Below are positions 1-11,187 of a stretch of 64,000 nucleotides of DNA, piece after piece. The notes beneath the pieces were generated by a model. It did not search any database and was not told the origin of the DNA. It saw nothing but the letters and a program-made list of their open reading frames with translations. The position numbers were made by a program, and so were the translations under genes. The stretch is from Sipunculus nudus (taxonomy: Eukaryota; Annelida; Sipuncula; Golfingiida; Sipunculidae), in NCBI GenBank assembly GCA_026874595.1, contig CM049314.1, positions 23,385,729-23,449,728 of the forward strand. The letters run 5' to 3'. Position 1 is the first letter of the stretch, and every line of letters begins with the position of its first letter.

Positions 1-2477
1 CATTCTTTAGTTCTTAGAATAAAGGTTGACATCTCGATATATAGACAAGCATACGCTGTCGCCGAGCAAAAGTTATAATATATATTTAATAAGCGTATGA
101 ACAAATCATACGTACAACATTTCCTTCTAAAGGATCTATTGAAAGGAGCGTATCTTACAACGTTGTAATATCTGAAGGTCTGAATGGTGCCCCCTGCTCT
201 CTAAAAGCAAATCGAGCTTTTTATACGGGGAACCAACGCCTGTATCTCCCCAAGAATTTGAGTACCCTTGGAAATGACCAATAATAATAATAATAATAAA
301 GACATGGAAGGCCGCATTATCACGTGTGCATAAATTAATATATAATTATTTTGGGGAGTCACGCATCACGTCATCATGATCCAATCAAATATCGAGAGGA
401 CTGCTACCTAATGCGTGTTCACACCTGTTGTAGTGTGGACCTGGAGACAAGATGGGGGAGAAACATTATCGAACAACACGTGGTATTCAAGTCATGGTAT
501 GACCAGTAAAATAAAGTGCTGTTTTCTGTATTTTAGCTGGGTAGACTTAGGAATAGCTTGATGGAGGGAAGCCCTATTGTTGCAGGTGAGAAATTTGAAC
601 TGTTATGGTATATGTGCTTTTTGATTAGACAAAATTTCAACTGCAAATCTAATTTGGATAAGAAAACAATATTTCAGTGTACGCCGACAGTTATTCTCAG
701 TGCTCGAGAGTACTCGGTGGCAGTTCGTGGTTGGCGCTGGGGGGGGGGGGGGGGGGGTCGCAGCAATTCCCTGTTCCTGATCAACTTGTTCAGTATCATA
801 CACATCGAATTTTTTAACTTATATGTCACAAATAATTATGTTGTCTATGTAGAATGTGTTACCAGCACAAAAAATATACATTATTTGTAATAATTTAATA
901 TAGATACTCTACATTATGATAACTTAGTATCCCATGTTTGCATATTTTATATACATGCATATATTTTTATTTTCATTCATGGATAGCAACACAACTGCCA
1001 TATGGTTTGTTGGCATTTATTTTGAATATGTATCTTGATGTTTTTACAGTTTTTTTTACAGATATCAGTAAGAGACACATAAGAATGCCTCATATGTAGG
1101 AAAAGATGATAGTTCTTTGGATGACAGAACACTGGTAGAGTCATTTTCACAGTGGCCACTGTTAAATAAATTACAAATGATAATGAGTGAGTTTTCACGG
1201 CTGTAATTTATTTAATTTAGAGATAGTGTTAACATTTCTGATTTTAATAGCCATGTAGTCTCATTATAGGATGCTTTTATAATAAATGGGGTAAAAACAT
1301 TTTGAGTGTGAGTGAAGGTCAGCCATCAAACCGTTCCTGTGGTGATATCAACAAAAATAGACCGCACCAGAATCTACTTGAAAAGCATTTGCATAACAAT
1401 ACATACATGAAACATAAGACTATTATGACATATAGCATAAATGATAACATAAAAAATATTCTCCCAAATTATGCGATCTGCTATACGAGATAGTAAACCT
1501 AGAGACCAGCAGTAACCGTTAACAAAATAAACATGCTAACAATTTCTTGTTAAACCACCGTATCGTCCCTCACATGCAATGGCATGGTCATCAAAATACA
1601 CCTTACATGGAGCTGGTTCTTGCGCAAGGCCTAGAACAAATTCCTGGCTTATTCCAGTGACCACGGTCATCCCTGTAGAGGCTGGGGGTCCGAGGGTAAA
1701 TGGCGGACCTATTAACCTCCTCTACACGATTAGCAATTGGGCTGGACCCATCGTATACCCGGGATGTTCAGAATAAGTGCTTTAAGAACAAGCTTTGGGG
1801 GCTGTAGCATTAGAACTGGAATTCCATTCAGATACATCGGCGTTTTTTGCCCACCACCTCCCCGTTTCCACCACCTTTATGTCAGATAACAATTTTGCTC
1901 AAACTTAATTTTACCTTCTTAACATAATTGCAAAGACTCCGAACAACAGCCACACACAGGACCTGTAGAACAACGGCCAACACAAATCAAATGATCATCA
2001 GATACTCCGTAGAAACAGGACGCCAGCGTACAACATAACTGCGAATACTTAATACAAAAAGAGACTGACGTGTTAATATATTATTTATCTAATGAACAAA
2101 AGTGATTTTCGTTTCAGTGATTAATCTTATGCTATATATGTGTTGGCGGTTTCCTTGTCAGACCCCACTGCAAAAGAGGGAGTAAATTCCTTGCAATATT
2201 TTGGTAATATGACATGTTATATAATTATTGACTATTAAAATATTTAGTTTTGTCGCAGAAGGCGGCTACAACAACAACATATCTGCTGTTATATTTTTCA
2301 TTTCTTAAATTTGGTGAGCTTGTGTCAGAGAGGACGAATGATGGTAGAATGAGTGTTAGCTATCACTGAGCTCTATAAGACTTTAATCTAAGAGAGCACG
2401 TATAATTATCCCCTCTCATCTACGAACATGCCCTATGTGCGAAAGGCTAGTGGTTTGTATGATGCAAGGATGTTTGG
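1..2477. other. Intergenic, no gene recognised
   Basis: No open frame here resembles a known protein. The longest frame, near 558-890, is crossed by a poly-G run and has no recognisable domain. An ATA/AAT microsatellite lies at 281-300. A short inverted repeat (GGTCCG and CGGACC) flanks about 1688-1710. I see no promoter or RNA gene I could defend. Confidence 0.6.
739..757. repeat. Poly-G tract, 19 G
   Basis: An uninterrupted run of 19 G on the plus strand. Its length may be inexact, because long homopolymers are a common sequencing error. It could form a G-quadruplex. Confidence 0.9.
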
Positions 2478-2765
2478 ATTAAATTAACAGTACTGTGTAA
2501 TGACACGTAAATACAGTGTAACAATGTACTGTACTGGACAGTGCGATATATGTACAATGTGAATAAACGTTATGTACAACTTGGTAACGTGCACGGTACA
2601 GCAGTTACACGTCACATACCGTGAAATAACGCGTTGTTCAACGTAATGACAGCGATGTGCAGGGTATTAGCACGTAATGCATATTGTAATAACACGTAAT
2701 GTATATACTAACACGTCGTGTTCAGTGTAGTGACAACTTATGTACAGTGTTGTAAACGCAATAAA
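2478..2765. repeat. Degenerate short-period repeat (CACGTAATGTACAGTG-like)
   Basis: The stretch is made of loosely repeated pieces such as taacacgtaatgtac, acagtgtaacaatg and taatgacacgtaa, at irregular spacing of about 20-30 bp. The same word set recurs at 10,300-10,700, and twice as taatgacaccgt near 9,130-9,155. It is non-coding in all frames. This is a degenerate mini-satellite or part of an old dispersed element. Confidence 0.6.
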
Positions 2766-2884
2766 ACATTGACTTAATCTAATTGTTTCTTTAATTAAAA
2801 TAAATAAAAATTCTTATGACCCCTATTTAATTCAGGTGGATTCGACGTGATACAAAGTTTTGTAAATTGACCCTCCATAAATAG

Positions 2885-3996
2885 GCAGAGACGGATCAGC
2901 TTTGGTATGATTTAAACGTGTGCATCTTAAATGGTAGATTTGACTCTGACAAAATTGGTAAATTTACATTCGGCTCTACAATTCGAAAGAGTGTCATTGA
3001 TTATATAATTGTTATAATAGATATGTCCAAATATTGCACAAAATTTGAGGGCTTAAATATGGATCTATCCGATCACCTTCCTGTCTCAGCCACTCTTATC
3101 ATAAAATAATTGGAGAGACACTTTGTAGGGGTTGAAATGTTAAATGATAAATCATGGATCCAGTACAGAGAAAGGAAAGTTTCCCACTTTGTGTGGGAAG
3201 AAGACAATAATGTGGAAAGCTCAACAAATCAAATTAATATGTATGTTTTGCAAAAACCCTAACTATGCTGCTGATAAAATGATGATGCTATTACAATATG
3301 TAGCAAATCAAACTCGCCTCCCAAAAACATGCGAGAGAATGAAACTAAAAACACAACCAAAATGGTGAACCATGATTGTTAAAATGCACAACAAGAAAAA
3401 TATAAATTATTAAATAGCTATAGGCTGACAAATGATCCATCAGGTCATAATATATATAAGGAGCAACAGAGAGCTTTCAAAAATTTATGTGCTAATAAAC
3501 AACTAATGCAAGAAAGAAAAGCCACCAATCAATTGTTGAGGTGCCAGTCTGTATAAATAATGTGGCTTACAATGAGGCAGATCAGAAGGAATACTGGTCT
3601 AAAGAAAAATACCTCAAAACATGATTGGCATAAACCCTTTAAAACTTTATATTCAGATAAATCACAACCCTTTGTATGTGAAACTACAGAATTTAGATTA
3701 TCAGGAACTCCTACAAGTGGAAACCCACAGGATTCAGAACTTAACAGAGAAATAACCTCTTTTGAAATGAAAAAAGTGATACATGAAATGAAAACCATAA
3801 ATAGCAGAACCAGGCGGGCAGGTTGCTGATATACAATGATAATAATGTAACATCGAGGATATGTTACTGAATTTATTTAATGAGACCTTGCATCAAAGGG
3901 GTATTTCCAGAAGTCTGGGCACAAGCAATCATAATGCCTTTATACAAGCATGGTGACATCTATAAAATGAACATTTATAGAGGAATTTCATATTAA
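2885..3996 (+). pseudogene. Non-LTR retrotransposon (LINE) ORF2 remnant: endonuclease to early reverse transcriptase
   Basis: Several frames joined by frameshifts and stops read in order as LINE ORF2. At about 2885-3106 is the C-terminal end of an APE-type endonuclease, with an SVIDYIIV stretch and the catalytic SDHLPV motif near 3070-3090. At about 3400-3800 is a linker with LLNSYRLTNDPSGHNIYKEQ, then EADQKEYWSKEKYLKT and EMKKVIHEMKT. At about 3857-3995 is the start of the reverse transcriptase, with FPEVWAQAIIMPLYKHGD and NIYRGIS, which corresponds to the NYRGIS box of CR1/Jockey/L2-type elements. The copy stops there, before the catalytic YxDD box. At least four frame breaks or stops make it non-functional. 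The clade is uncertain; its identity as a non-LTR element is secure. Confidence 0.85.
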
Positions 3997-4004
3997 TTTC
4001 ATAT

Positions 4005-4475
4005 AATATTTTAGATATTCGCATGCGAATATCCACTTAATCGCTGATTTTTTGTGATACTCGATATTATAATGCGAATATCGAATGTAGCTGATTGGTG
4101 TCGTATTGATATGCAAAATTAAAATGTCGTTTATTATTTTGTTATCCGCATATCAAATTATTGCTCTTACAATATTTGAAATTTCAAAAGAATATCAGAA
4201 GTGAGTCCCTGCTGTCTAGATGAAATACCTGCCGACTGGCTTAACTGTCACAAATTAATATGAAAATTTTGTGACATTCGGGTGCGAATATCGAATGTAA
4301 CATATGTATGATATATTGGGTATTCGCATGCGAATAGAGAATGTCACTAATTTGTGGTTTTGTGATATTTGCATGCAATATCAAATGTCACTTATGTATG
4401 ATATATTGGGTGTTCTCATGGATTTATTGAATGTCACAAATTTATGTTTTTTTTTTATAATCGAATATACCATGT
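4005..4475. repeat. About 45-bp repeat with palindromic core TATTCGCATGCGAATA
   Basis: A perfect 20-bp palindrome, GATATTCGCATGCGAATATC, lies near 4015-4036. Decayed copies follow near 4271, 4319, 4362 and 4408, each ending in GAATGTCAC(T/A). The segment TATGTATGATATATTGGG at 4303-4320 is repeated 90 bp later at 4393-4410, so two 45-bp units make one larger unit. Related units occur at 12,706-12,905. Confidence 0.7.
4094..4240 (+). repeat. Dispersed repeat, copy 1 of 2
   Basis: This shares long stretches with 11,036-11,187, including ATCAAATTATTGCTCTTA and cagaagt(g/t)agtccc(t/c)gctgtc. It lies inside the 45-bp palindrome field and appears to be part of the same decayed mobile sequence. No coding potential is seen. 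Confidence 0.65.
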
Positions 4476-4877
4476 TTCAAATTTTAGTTAGCTGATTTAA
4501 TATTTAAATAGAGTATTTTTGTTATTATCATTATTGTTATTATTATTATTCATGCACCTTTTTATACTTGTATGTCTATGCATTACCTTGGATGAACACT
4601 ACAGATTTATGTATTGATTAGATTACTTTGTTTATTGTTCTGGTTCTATGGGAAGGAGGCCTTTATACCTGAAGAAAATATTTATTCATTCAATAATTTT
4701 TGCATGAAAAATGAACATATGTTTCATTGACAAAGAACAATTAGATACAGTCAATGCATTACACTCTCCAGTTTTAAGTACCTAGGCCATACACACACAC
4801 ATTTATATAACACACGATATTTTCGATGCTTTTCAGTTTCTTTTTTTTCTCGTCACACTTTCAGGGATGTGTGACGT

Positions 4878-4883
4878 TTTATT
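4878..4883 (-). promoter_or_regulatory. Candidate polyadenylation signal of the TLR gene
   Basis: The plus strand TTTATT reads AATAAA on the minus strand, about 60 bases downstream of the receptor stop codon at 4942. Its spacing suits a short 3' UTR. Chance occurrence is possible in AT-rich DNA. Confidence 0.5.
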
Positions 4884-4941
4884 GTTTCTATATGATTTTA
4901 TCACAGCTAGGTAACAGTAAAACGAATTATTATCAGAATAA

Positions 4942-6798
4942 TCACGAATTCCCGCCAAAGTGTCCTCCTTTAAGAGCGCTGCGCAAGCGCGGCCAGAACA
5001 AAGTCACGTGACCTTCAGAACCATCCCCTGGCCACTCAATATACGTCTGTTTTCGGAGAATATTCACCAGCGTGCGCGGCATGTCAGACACAGGAACATC
5101 TTTCAACAGGACCAGAACTAGTTTGTCGACTCCGCGTTCTATTAAATGGAGCCGCGCCATGTGCATTTCGAATTTACACCACCCGCTGCTCATGAAGCCC
5201 CGTGACAGGACAAGTAAGGTCTTCCGACTGTTGGAAATACTGTTGACAATATTTTCTTCAATGGCAATACCAGGCATGAAGTCTCTCTGGTGAATACAGA
5301 GGCGCATTGGATTCTCACATTCTTCAATGTTCGGCAGAAGTTCATCGTATACCCAGTCAATATCATTTTCACAGTGAGCAACAAAAGCATCGTACACGAA
5401 ACTGCCCTGATCCTCCGTAAGCTCCTCGTACAGGGCCCGCCTGATTCTAAACTGGAGAAAGGCGTACTTAATATCCCACCGGAAGCGGTATATAAACAAG
5501 GACACAAAAAGCAAAACTGCCAGCAAACCAGCAAAACTTAATGTCGCGTAAAGCCACCCGATATCGAAACATTTTCTTTCCAGGTACGGCAGAATGTAAC
5601 CTTTTAACTGCGTCATGTTCACTCTGTTTTCGTGAATATAACAATGCGTTAACTGAAGTGCATGGAAATACTTACTCCTGTCCTGTAACCATCGTAAGAA
5701 ACTGAGGGACTCGCACGAGCATTCCAAAGGATTCCCGTCCAAACGAACCACAAATCTACGCTGTTTGCTCCTTTCAAAGGCTCTGTCAAACGTCTTCATA
5801 GCGTTTACGCTGAGAAAACGCAGTTTGTTTTTTGATATATCAACCATGTCTAATATGTTTAGGTTATCTAGATTTAAACTAAAGTTTAACATGTTATTGT
5901 CAACTAGGCGTAATCTGCGTAATTTCGTATTGTTGCTTAAGAGATGTGGGTGCATTTCAATGATCTCATTTTGAGAAAGGTCTAAAATTTGAAGTCGAAC
6001 TAGATGTGGAAATGGCCCTCTAAACCCTTTGACCATGTCACCTAGCCTGTTGTTACGTAGATTTAATCGAATGATGGAATATGCAATGTTAGGACCAAAA
6101 GCCTTGAAGGCTAATTCCTTGCAGTTGTTGTCTGACATGTCCAAACGAAATCCTTGGCTTGGTTTATCAAGCTCCACGGTCCCAGTCATACTTTGGATAT
6201 TATTATTTGATAAATCGATCAACTTCGCTTTCAATTTATTCGTGATATTGATCTTTACCATACTGCCTTTCTTGAACACTCCGATATTGAAACTGTTCCT
6301 TGCATATATTGTCTGTAGTGTGTATGGCAAGCGTATTACTAGTGATGATTTTCTGACGTCACTTGGGTCGTCGTCATAACTAGAAAACATCCACGTCTGG
6401 TGACTGATATCTAGTACTTTTAACTGCTTCAGTTTCCAGAAGTTTGCGTCTTTCAGAGTCAGCCATCCCAAAAGATTACGACTTAAATTGAGGCTGTCCA
6501 ATTTGTAAAGTCCGCTGAAACTATCCGGATCTAGCTTATTTATAGAACATTTGTCCAGAGCAAGAAGCTTTAAACGTGTACAGTTTGAGAAAGTGTTGTT
6601 TTGGATCCTTATGAATTGGTTGCCAGATAAAATAAATTCAGAGACATTTCCTGTGCACAGATCTGGAACTTGCTTTAGGCCTCTGAAGCTGCAGTCCACC
6701 TTTTGGTCAATCACTCTACATGCCGATGATCTCAAAGGGTGGCCGGTAGTCAAGGTCAAGGTCACAAGAAGCAGATTAGCAAGGTACAGAATTTCCAT
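4942..6798 (-). CDS. Toll-like receptor, single coding exon, 618 aa
   Basis: This is a type I membrane receptor of innate immunity, expected to bind microbial ligands or a cytokine-like ligand and signal through MyD88-type TIR adaptors. In residues from the chosen ATG: signal peptide about 1-20; N-terminal cysteines 27, 36 and 48; leucine-rich repeats about 55-355 (for example LKLLALDKCSINKLDPDSF and LQILDLSQNEI); C-terminal LRR cap with Cys 360, 362, 386 and 410; transmembrane helix about 414-437; TIR about 467-608. The TIR has box 1 YDAFVAH (469-475), box 2 BB loop RDFMPG with the signalling-critical proline at 509, and box 3 FW (601-602). The frame also opens at a TTG 15 bases upstream, but the ATG at 6798 has a near-ideal context (GCTGCCATGG) directly before the signal peptide. 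The single LRR cap and the short ectodomain fit invertebrate single-cysteine-cluster TLRs. No break is seen, so it should be functional. An exact vertebrate orthologue cannot be named. Confidence 0.95.
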   Translation of the reverse strand: MEILYLANLLLVTLTLTTGHPLRSSACRVIDQKVDCSFRGLKQVPDLCTGNVSEFILSGNQFIRIQNNTFSNCTRLKLLALDKCSINKLDPDSFSGLYKLDSLNLSRNLLGWLTLKDANFWKLKQLKVLDISHQTWMFSSYDDDPSDVRKSSLVIRLPYTLQTIYARNSFNIGVFKKGSMVKINITNKLKAKLIDLSNNNIQSMTGTVELDKPSQGFRLDMSDNNCKELAFKAFGPNIAYSIIRLNLRNNRLGDMVKGFRGPFPHLVRLQILDLSQNEIIEMHPHLLSNNTKLRRLRLVDNNMLNFSLNLDNLNILDMVDISKNKLRFLSVNAMKTFDRAFERSKQRRFVVRLDGNPLECSCESLSFLRWLQDRSKYFHALQLTHCYIHENRVNMTQLKGYILPYLERKCFDIGWLYATLSFAGLLAVLLFVSLFIYRFRWDIKYAFLQFRIRRALYEELTEDQGSFVYDAFVAHCENDIDWVYDELLPNIEECENPMRLCIHQRDFMPGIAIEENIVNSISNSRKTLLVLSRGFMSSGWCKFEMHMARLHLIERGVDKLVLVLLKDVPVSDMPRTLVNILRKQTYIEWPGDGSEGHVTLFWPRLRSALKGGHFGGNS

Positions 6799-6830
6799 GG
6801 CAGCCGTTCTCAACGCACTTCATATGCTTA

Positions 6831-6855
6831 CTTGAAAAAGACGATTCTGTCAGTA
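6831..6855 (-). promoter_or_regulatory. Candidate 3' splice site upstream of the TLR start (5'-UTR intron)
   Basis: On the minus strand a branch-like TACTGAC (6855-6849) is followed by a pyrimidine stretch and CTTTTTCAAG ending at 6831, 33 bases before the ATG. If used, the exon begins at 6830. It would still carry an out-of-frame ATG at 6823 that opens a 15-codon upstream ORF overlapping the receptor start. This is inference from sequence only. Confidence 0.35.
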
Positions 6856-7300
6856 TTGGACAGGAAAGTAATTATGTACATATATCTCAGGTAAAGATCG
6901 ATATGATTTTCCAATGATAACTAACAATAAGAGGACAGGTATACCAAAACAAAAGCCTATATGATTATAAAATGTACAGTTTGAAAAAAAATAAATATCC
7001 AGCTTGGCAGGAAACATTTAGACATCGATGTGACAATTATCTAATGATATTTTTTGCATTATAATTTTTGTTATGTTTAAGTCAGCCAAAACATTTTCAT
7101 TTTGTGTCTACCGGGCATATATCACTTTTAAACCACCGAAAACTCGTCGGTTTGGTGGCATACCCGCTTCATTGGCATGTATATTGTTCAGGCACCTGAC
7201 GTATGGGCAAAGGAATATGACATGTCGAGTATTTAGCAAATACTACACGATACAAGTATACAGTTTACATAAAAGACCAAAATTTAAACACAAAATCAAT
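6856..7300. other. Intergenic, upstream of the TLR
   Basis: AT-rich DNA that should hold the receptor promoter if no distant 5' exon exists. I could not pick a TATA box or NF-kB site with confidence. An imperfect inverted repeat (CCACCGAAAA and TTTGGTGG) lies at 7134-7160. Confidence 0.4.
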
Positions 7301-8102
7301 CGGTTCAAAATAATTATAAATGGCCGAGGATAAACTCACGAAAGTTTTTACCGGTGAGGTAAGTGTGCATAAAGAAATGCCTAAAGGGAAGTCTCTATAT
7401 GGAAAGTATATCAAATCTTACCGACTAGGGGGTTTCCACGAAACAGGACTCGCTGGATGTATTGAGTCACGTGTATTGCACTGTAACACATTGTCATTCA
7501 CGGTTTAGCCTATTATTGTTTCTGTCTCATGTACAGAATAAATCCTTGGTCAGCAGACACAGAGGAAAGCGCATATATATATACATAGGTTTCTTATCTT
7601 AGATACCATAATTTTAACAAGCCTCACATAAACCAGATCAAATTCCGCCGATATATCTTGCGCGTCAGTTACGACCTTTTTCGACCTGTGCTACATAAAC
7701 CCCACCTTAGTTAGCACAAAAAATAACTCACTAGCGTAAAAGTAAGGGCATGTTTTAAGAGCCATTGACAGACCTTATCTATTGTTGTATGACGATATAT
7801 CAAAATAATGCCACTCTTCGTCCGACCAAACCAAATGACTTCAAGTGCATAGCATGTCTCACAAGTACACCGGTCATCATTGGAAGGCGTATATAAACCA
7901 ATACAAGGGGAAGGGACAGATGTAAAACTCTTTCTCACGCTATCTGCGTGCATTATTTTTATTGTTTAGATGCTTAGATATATGCATGGTAAAGCCGGGT
8001 ACGGATTCATAGTTTGGTTGGCACGCCGCAGTCCTGTTATCATTATCATGATATATGGAAGAGTGTACTAGAGGTGATGTAATATATGTTTATCATCAAC
8101 AT
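7301..8102 (+). repeat. 0.8-kb duplicated element, copy A
   Basis: This is collinear with 13,625-14,420 over its whole length, with many substitutions and small indels. By eye, identity is about 75-80% in the best parts. Shared anchors include CGGTTCAAAATAA, cataaagaaatg, TCTTACCGACT, CAGGACTCGCTGGA, gagccattgaca, the segment (g/c)TATATAAACCAAT(a/g)CAAGG, CTATCTGCGTGCATTAT, and GGCACGCCGCAGTC. No known protein is encoded, although a short frame with HKEM, SYRLG and GLAG is open in both copies. It may be a decayed mobile element or a duplicated non-coding locus. Confidence 0.75.
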
Positions 8103-8703
8103 TACTACAGCGGTAATCAGAGTCCGATCTCAGCCAAGCCTCGGCCTTGATTATACCACGTGCTTCTCTTGTTTTTGTATATAGGGATCACAATGATGTA
8201 ACTACATATGCTGTAGCTTTCATACTTTCGAGACCAGAGGCGGTTTTAAAACATTTTAAATCCCTTATACGGTTTAACATGAAATATCACATTTACACAT
8301 TTAGAATATGTTTTGTTTGTCATGTATGTAATCTTATTAAGAATTTTGCTGCAATAATGTCATTAAAGTAAGTGTATAATGTTAACCTTATTTAAAAAAA
8401 AGCTTTCTGAATAAACTGTCCTTTGAAATAAACTGTAATGAATAAATATATTGTAATACATATCGAAGTGTGTTTGTAGGTCCCCAGAAGCGTATAACCC
8501 ACCAGTGAGACTGCACCGTCAGAGCTTTGACGTGAGGTGATGATGTCATATTTACCTAATTAACTAGATACGCGTCAGTGTCTCGGCACACATCTGCTCT
8601 CCTCGTTCTGTATAACTTTTAAATTACTGCAAATGTTTATACGTGAATTATAAATAACTGTTGAGAATAATAGCGATAGAAACATCAATTAAATTTAAAA
8701 AAA
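8103..8703. other. Intergenic, no gene recognised
   Basis: A 74-codon frame near 8147-8371 has no recognisable domain. Several AATAAA words near 8410-8450 are expected by chance in AT-rich DNA. Confidence 0.5.
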
Positions 8704-9042
8704 AAATATAGCCTATATGATTGACAACAGAAACGACTGTTTGGTCGAGATAACAAAATAGGAAGAGGACGTGTGCAACGTATGAAGACCATAGAAAAAA
8801 CTTAACCAAGTGCTCCGGTCCGGAATTTTGGTGGGGGGGGGGGGTTGGATTCGGGTTTATATGTCACATAAAATATAGCCTATATGATTGACAACAGAAA
8901 CGACTGTTTGGTCGAGATAACAAAATAGGAAGAGGACGTGTGCAACGTATGAAGACCATAGAAAAAACTTAACCAAGTGCTCCGGTCCGGAATTTTGGTG
9001 GGGGGGGGGGGGGGTTGGATTCGGGTTTATATGTCACATAAA
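8704..9042. repeat. Tandem duplication of a 167-bp unit, each with a poly-G run
   Basis: The unit beginning AAATATAGCCTATATG at 8704 starts again at 8871. The two copies appear identical except for the length of a G run after CCGGTCCGGAATTTTGGT (longer in the second). Both end in TTATATGTCACATAAA. The near-identity shows a recent event. Confidence 0.9.
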
Positions 9043-10299
9043 TTTCTTTGAGTAAGCCGCCTGAGAAGGAACCTGTTTTTGTATGGTGGGGGGGGGGGGG
9101 CACGGGGGAGGGGGCACGACAAGACTATGTAATGACACCGTTAAGTAATGACACCGTACATGGGTGCGCTTCCGCTATAATCACATTTCAATAAAATATA
9201 ATATTATATTTAAATATTATATCATAGGAGTCACGCACAAGAGACGAACCTCGGCGTAACTAACATATATACGTAAACTTGAAACTACCACAAAGGCAAT
9301 CAGGTTAAAGATTTAATACTAAGTGCTATGTACAACATTAAAATTACATAATAATTATTAATAGGAGTGGGTAATATTTTACAAATTGGGGAAATATGAA
9401 ACTTTAACCCCCTGAATTTATTGAACTGCATATAATACTGCACCTGTGAATTTTTTGTTTCCGAATTTTCAGTGTAACACCCTGTTCACCCCCGCTGAAG
9501 TTTGCATAATTATAAATAATACCCTTTTTTCATTTTTTACCCTTTTTTATATATTCTTCAACTCCTTTCTAAACTTGGCTTCAAAACAGTCTGAAGTTGT
9601 GTAAATATATTGACATGATTATCTTAACTGGTACTGATATATTGTTACTATATACTGTATTGATATAACTATCGACGGCCTTAGCGTTGCCTAAAAATGT
9701 GATACAAAAAGTAAATGAAGCAAATATAGCCATATATTCATGTGCCATATTGATATTATCAAAACATATACTGGAAAAATGCTTTATAAAAGCTGGACTA
9801 TAGCTTCCGAGTCTTAAAAAGATGTTCAATACACTTTTGTTAAATATTTGTTAAATGTGTGAAGAAAGTAGTATAAATTAGTATTGGCTCAACAAACCTA
9901 TATTTGTCTAACATTTTACGATTACTACCTTCTTATCCAAGAATGATCATGTAGACATGGTTTGGTTATTCCAAACTTCTGTTCTATAGACTAGAATTTA
10001 TAATATAATCTTGCTAAATATGCCTAAAACAGTATGAAAACATATATCAAACAGAAAAATACACAAAATATATACCGCTTGTAAATATTTCGTTTACATG
10101 TTACAAATGAGGACTCAGAGGTTCAGGGCGCCCTTTTGGAATATTTCATTCGTGTTTAGGTTGTGTGCATTTTTGACAGACAAACTAGGGTTATAAAAAC
10201 TCTCCCCACATGGCGGATATATAATACGAGATCCAAGTGTAAAATTCTGCCATGCAGTATGTAATAAATTTAAATGTAGGAGTGTTATATCAAACAATA
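9043..10299. other. Intergenic with G-rich patch, no gene recognised
   Basis: At about 9085-9115 there are three G runs in 30 bases, able to form a G-quadruplex. The word taatgacaccgt occurs twice near 9130-9155. The rest is AT-rich with no supported gene. Confidence 0.5.
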
Positions 10300-10700
10300 T
10301 ACAGTGTTATAATGCATTATTTAGAGTGCAGTAACACGCGATATGCAATATAAAATGAGGCAGTCTAAAGGGTTATATCACGAAAGCTACCGTATAATGA
10401 AGCGTAATTTACAATGTAATAACAAGCAATGGACAGTATAATTGCAAGTATTTCAGAGTTAAATATCATACCGCGTAGAGTGTAATAACAAGAATACTTT
10501 ACAATCGCGTAATTTGCAGATTAAAGAAATCCAATGCACCTACATCTGATGTAGGTCTACAATGCACTATGACACGTAATGAACAGTGTAATAACAGACA
10601 GTCTACCGTGGTACTAACACGTCGACTGCTATTGAATACAATGTTTGTTGCAATAACATGTAATTTACAATGTAACAACATTTAATGTATGGTATTGTTA
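10300..10700. repeat. Degenerate short-period repeat, second locus
   Basis: The same vocabulary as at 2,478-2,765 appears here (acagtgtaataacag, gtaatttacaatgtaa, taacacg), again without a strict period. A short hairpin, CCTACATC-T-GATGTAGG, lies near 10,538-10,555. Confidence 0.55.
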
Positions 10701-11035
10701 CAAGACTCCTTTGGGATAGAGAGTACCTTGCAACGCGTTAGAAGTTTACGGGGAGCGCACTCACTTTCACGAACATACCGATCGATTAGAGGGCTAGATG
10801 TCCATATAAGGTTCACTTCATTTCTTATGTTCCCCCATCGAGTACAATCTCTGGTACAGTAATAAATATAGTACTACACATATATACAAAGTTCACCTAG
10901 TTCCAGTTGATCCGGAGCACTCTAGAAACGAATATCATCCAAGTCTTCGAGGCGTTGCTTCTTCGCGGCACAAGGAAACTAAGACCGGTATGTCATGTTG
11001 CCTATAAGTATTTGGCGGTGCCGAATAAGTAGCTT
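10701..11035. other. Intergenic, nothing recognised
   Basis: No gene, repeat or RNA could be supported in this stretch. Confidence 0.4.
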
Positions 11036-11187
11036 ATTGGTGTGATATAATTGTAGATAATCAGATTAAAATGACCTTAATTATTTGGTATACGCTTATC
11101 AAATTATTGCTCTTAACAGAATTTGATTTTTTTTTTAAATTTCAGAAGTTAGTCCCCGCTGTCCAGCCGAAATACTTTCCGACCAGG
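11036..11187 (+). repeat. Dispersed repeat, copy 2 of 2
   Basis: The partner of 4,094-4,240. It begins with ATTGGTGT, carries TTATCAAATTATTGCTCTTA, then a T-rich patch and GAAGTTAGTCCCCGCTGTCC. The order is the same in both copies. Confidence 0.65.

Noticed and set aside
6799-6813. Upstream extension of the TLR to a TTG start
   Set aside because: TTG is an unlikely start in an animal gene, and the ATG at 6798 has a near-ideal context and starts the signal peptide directly.
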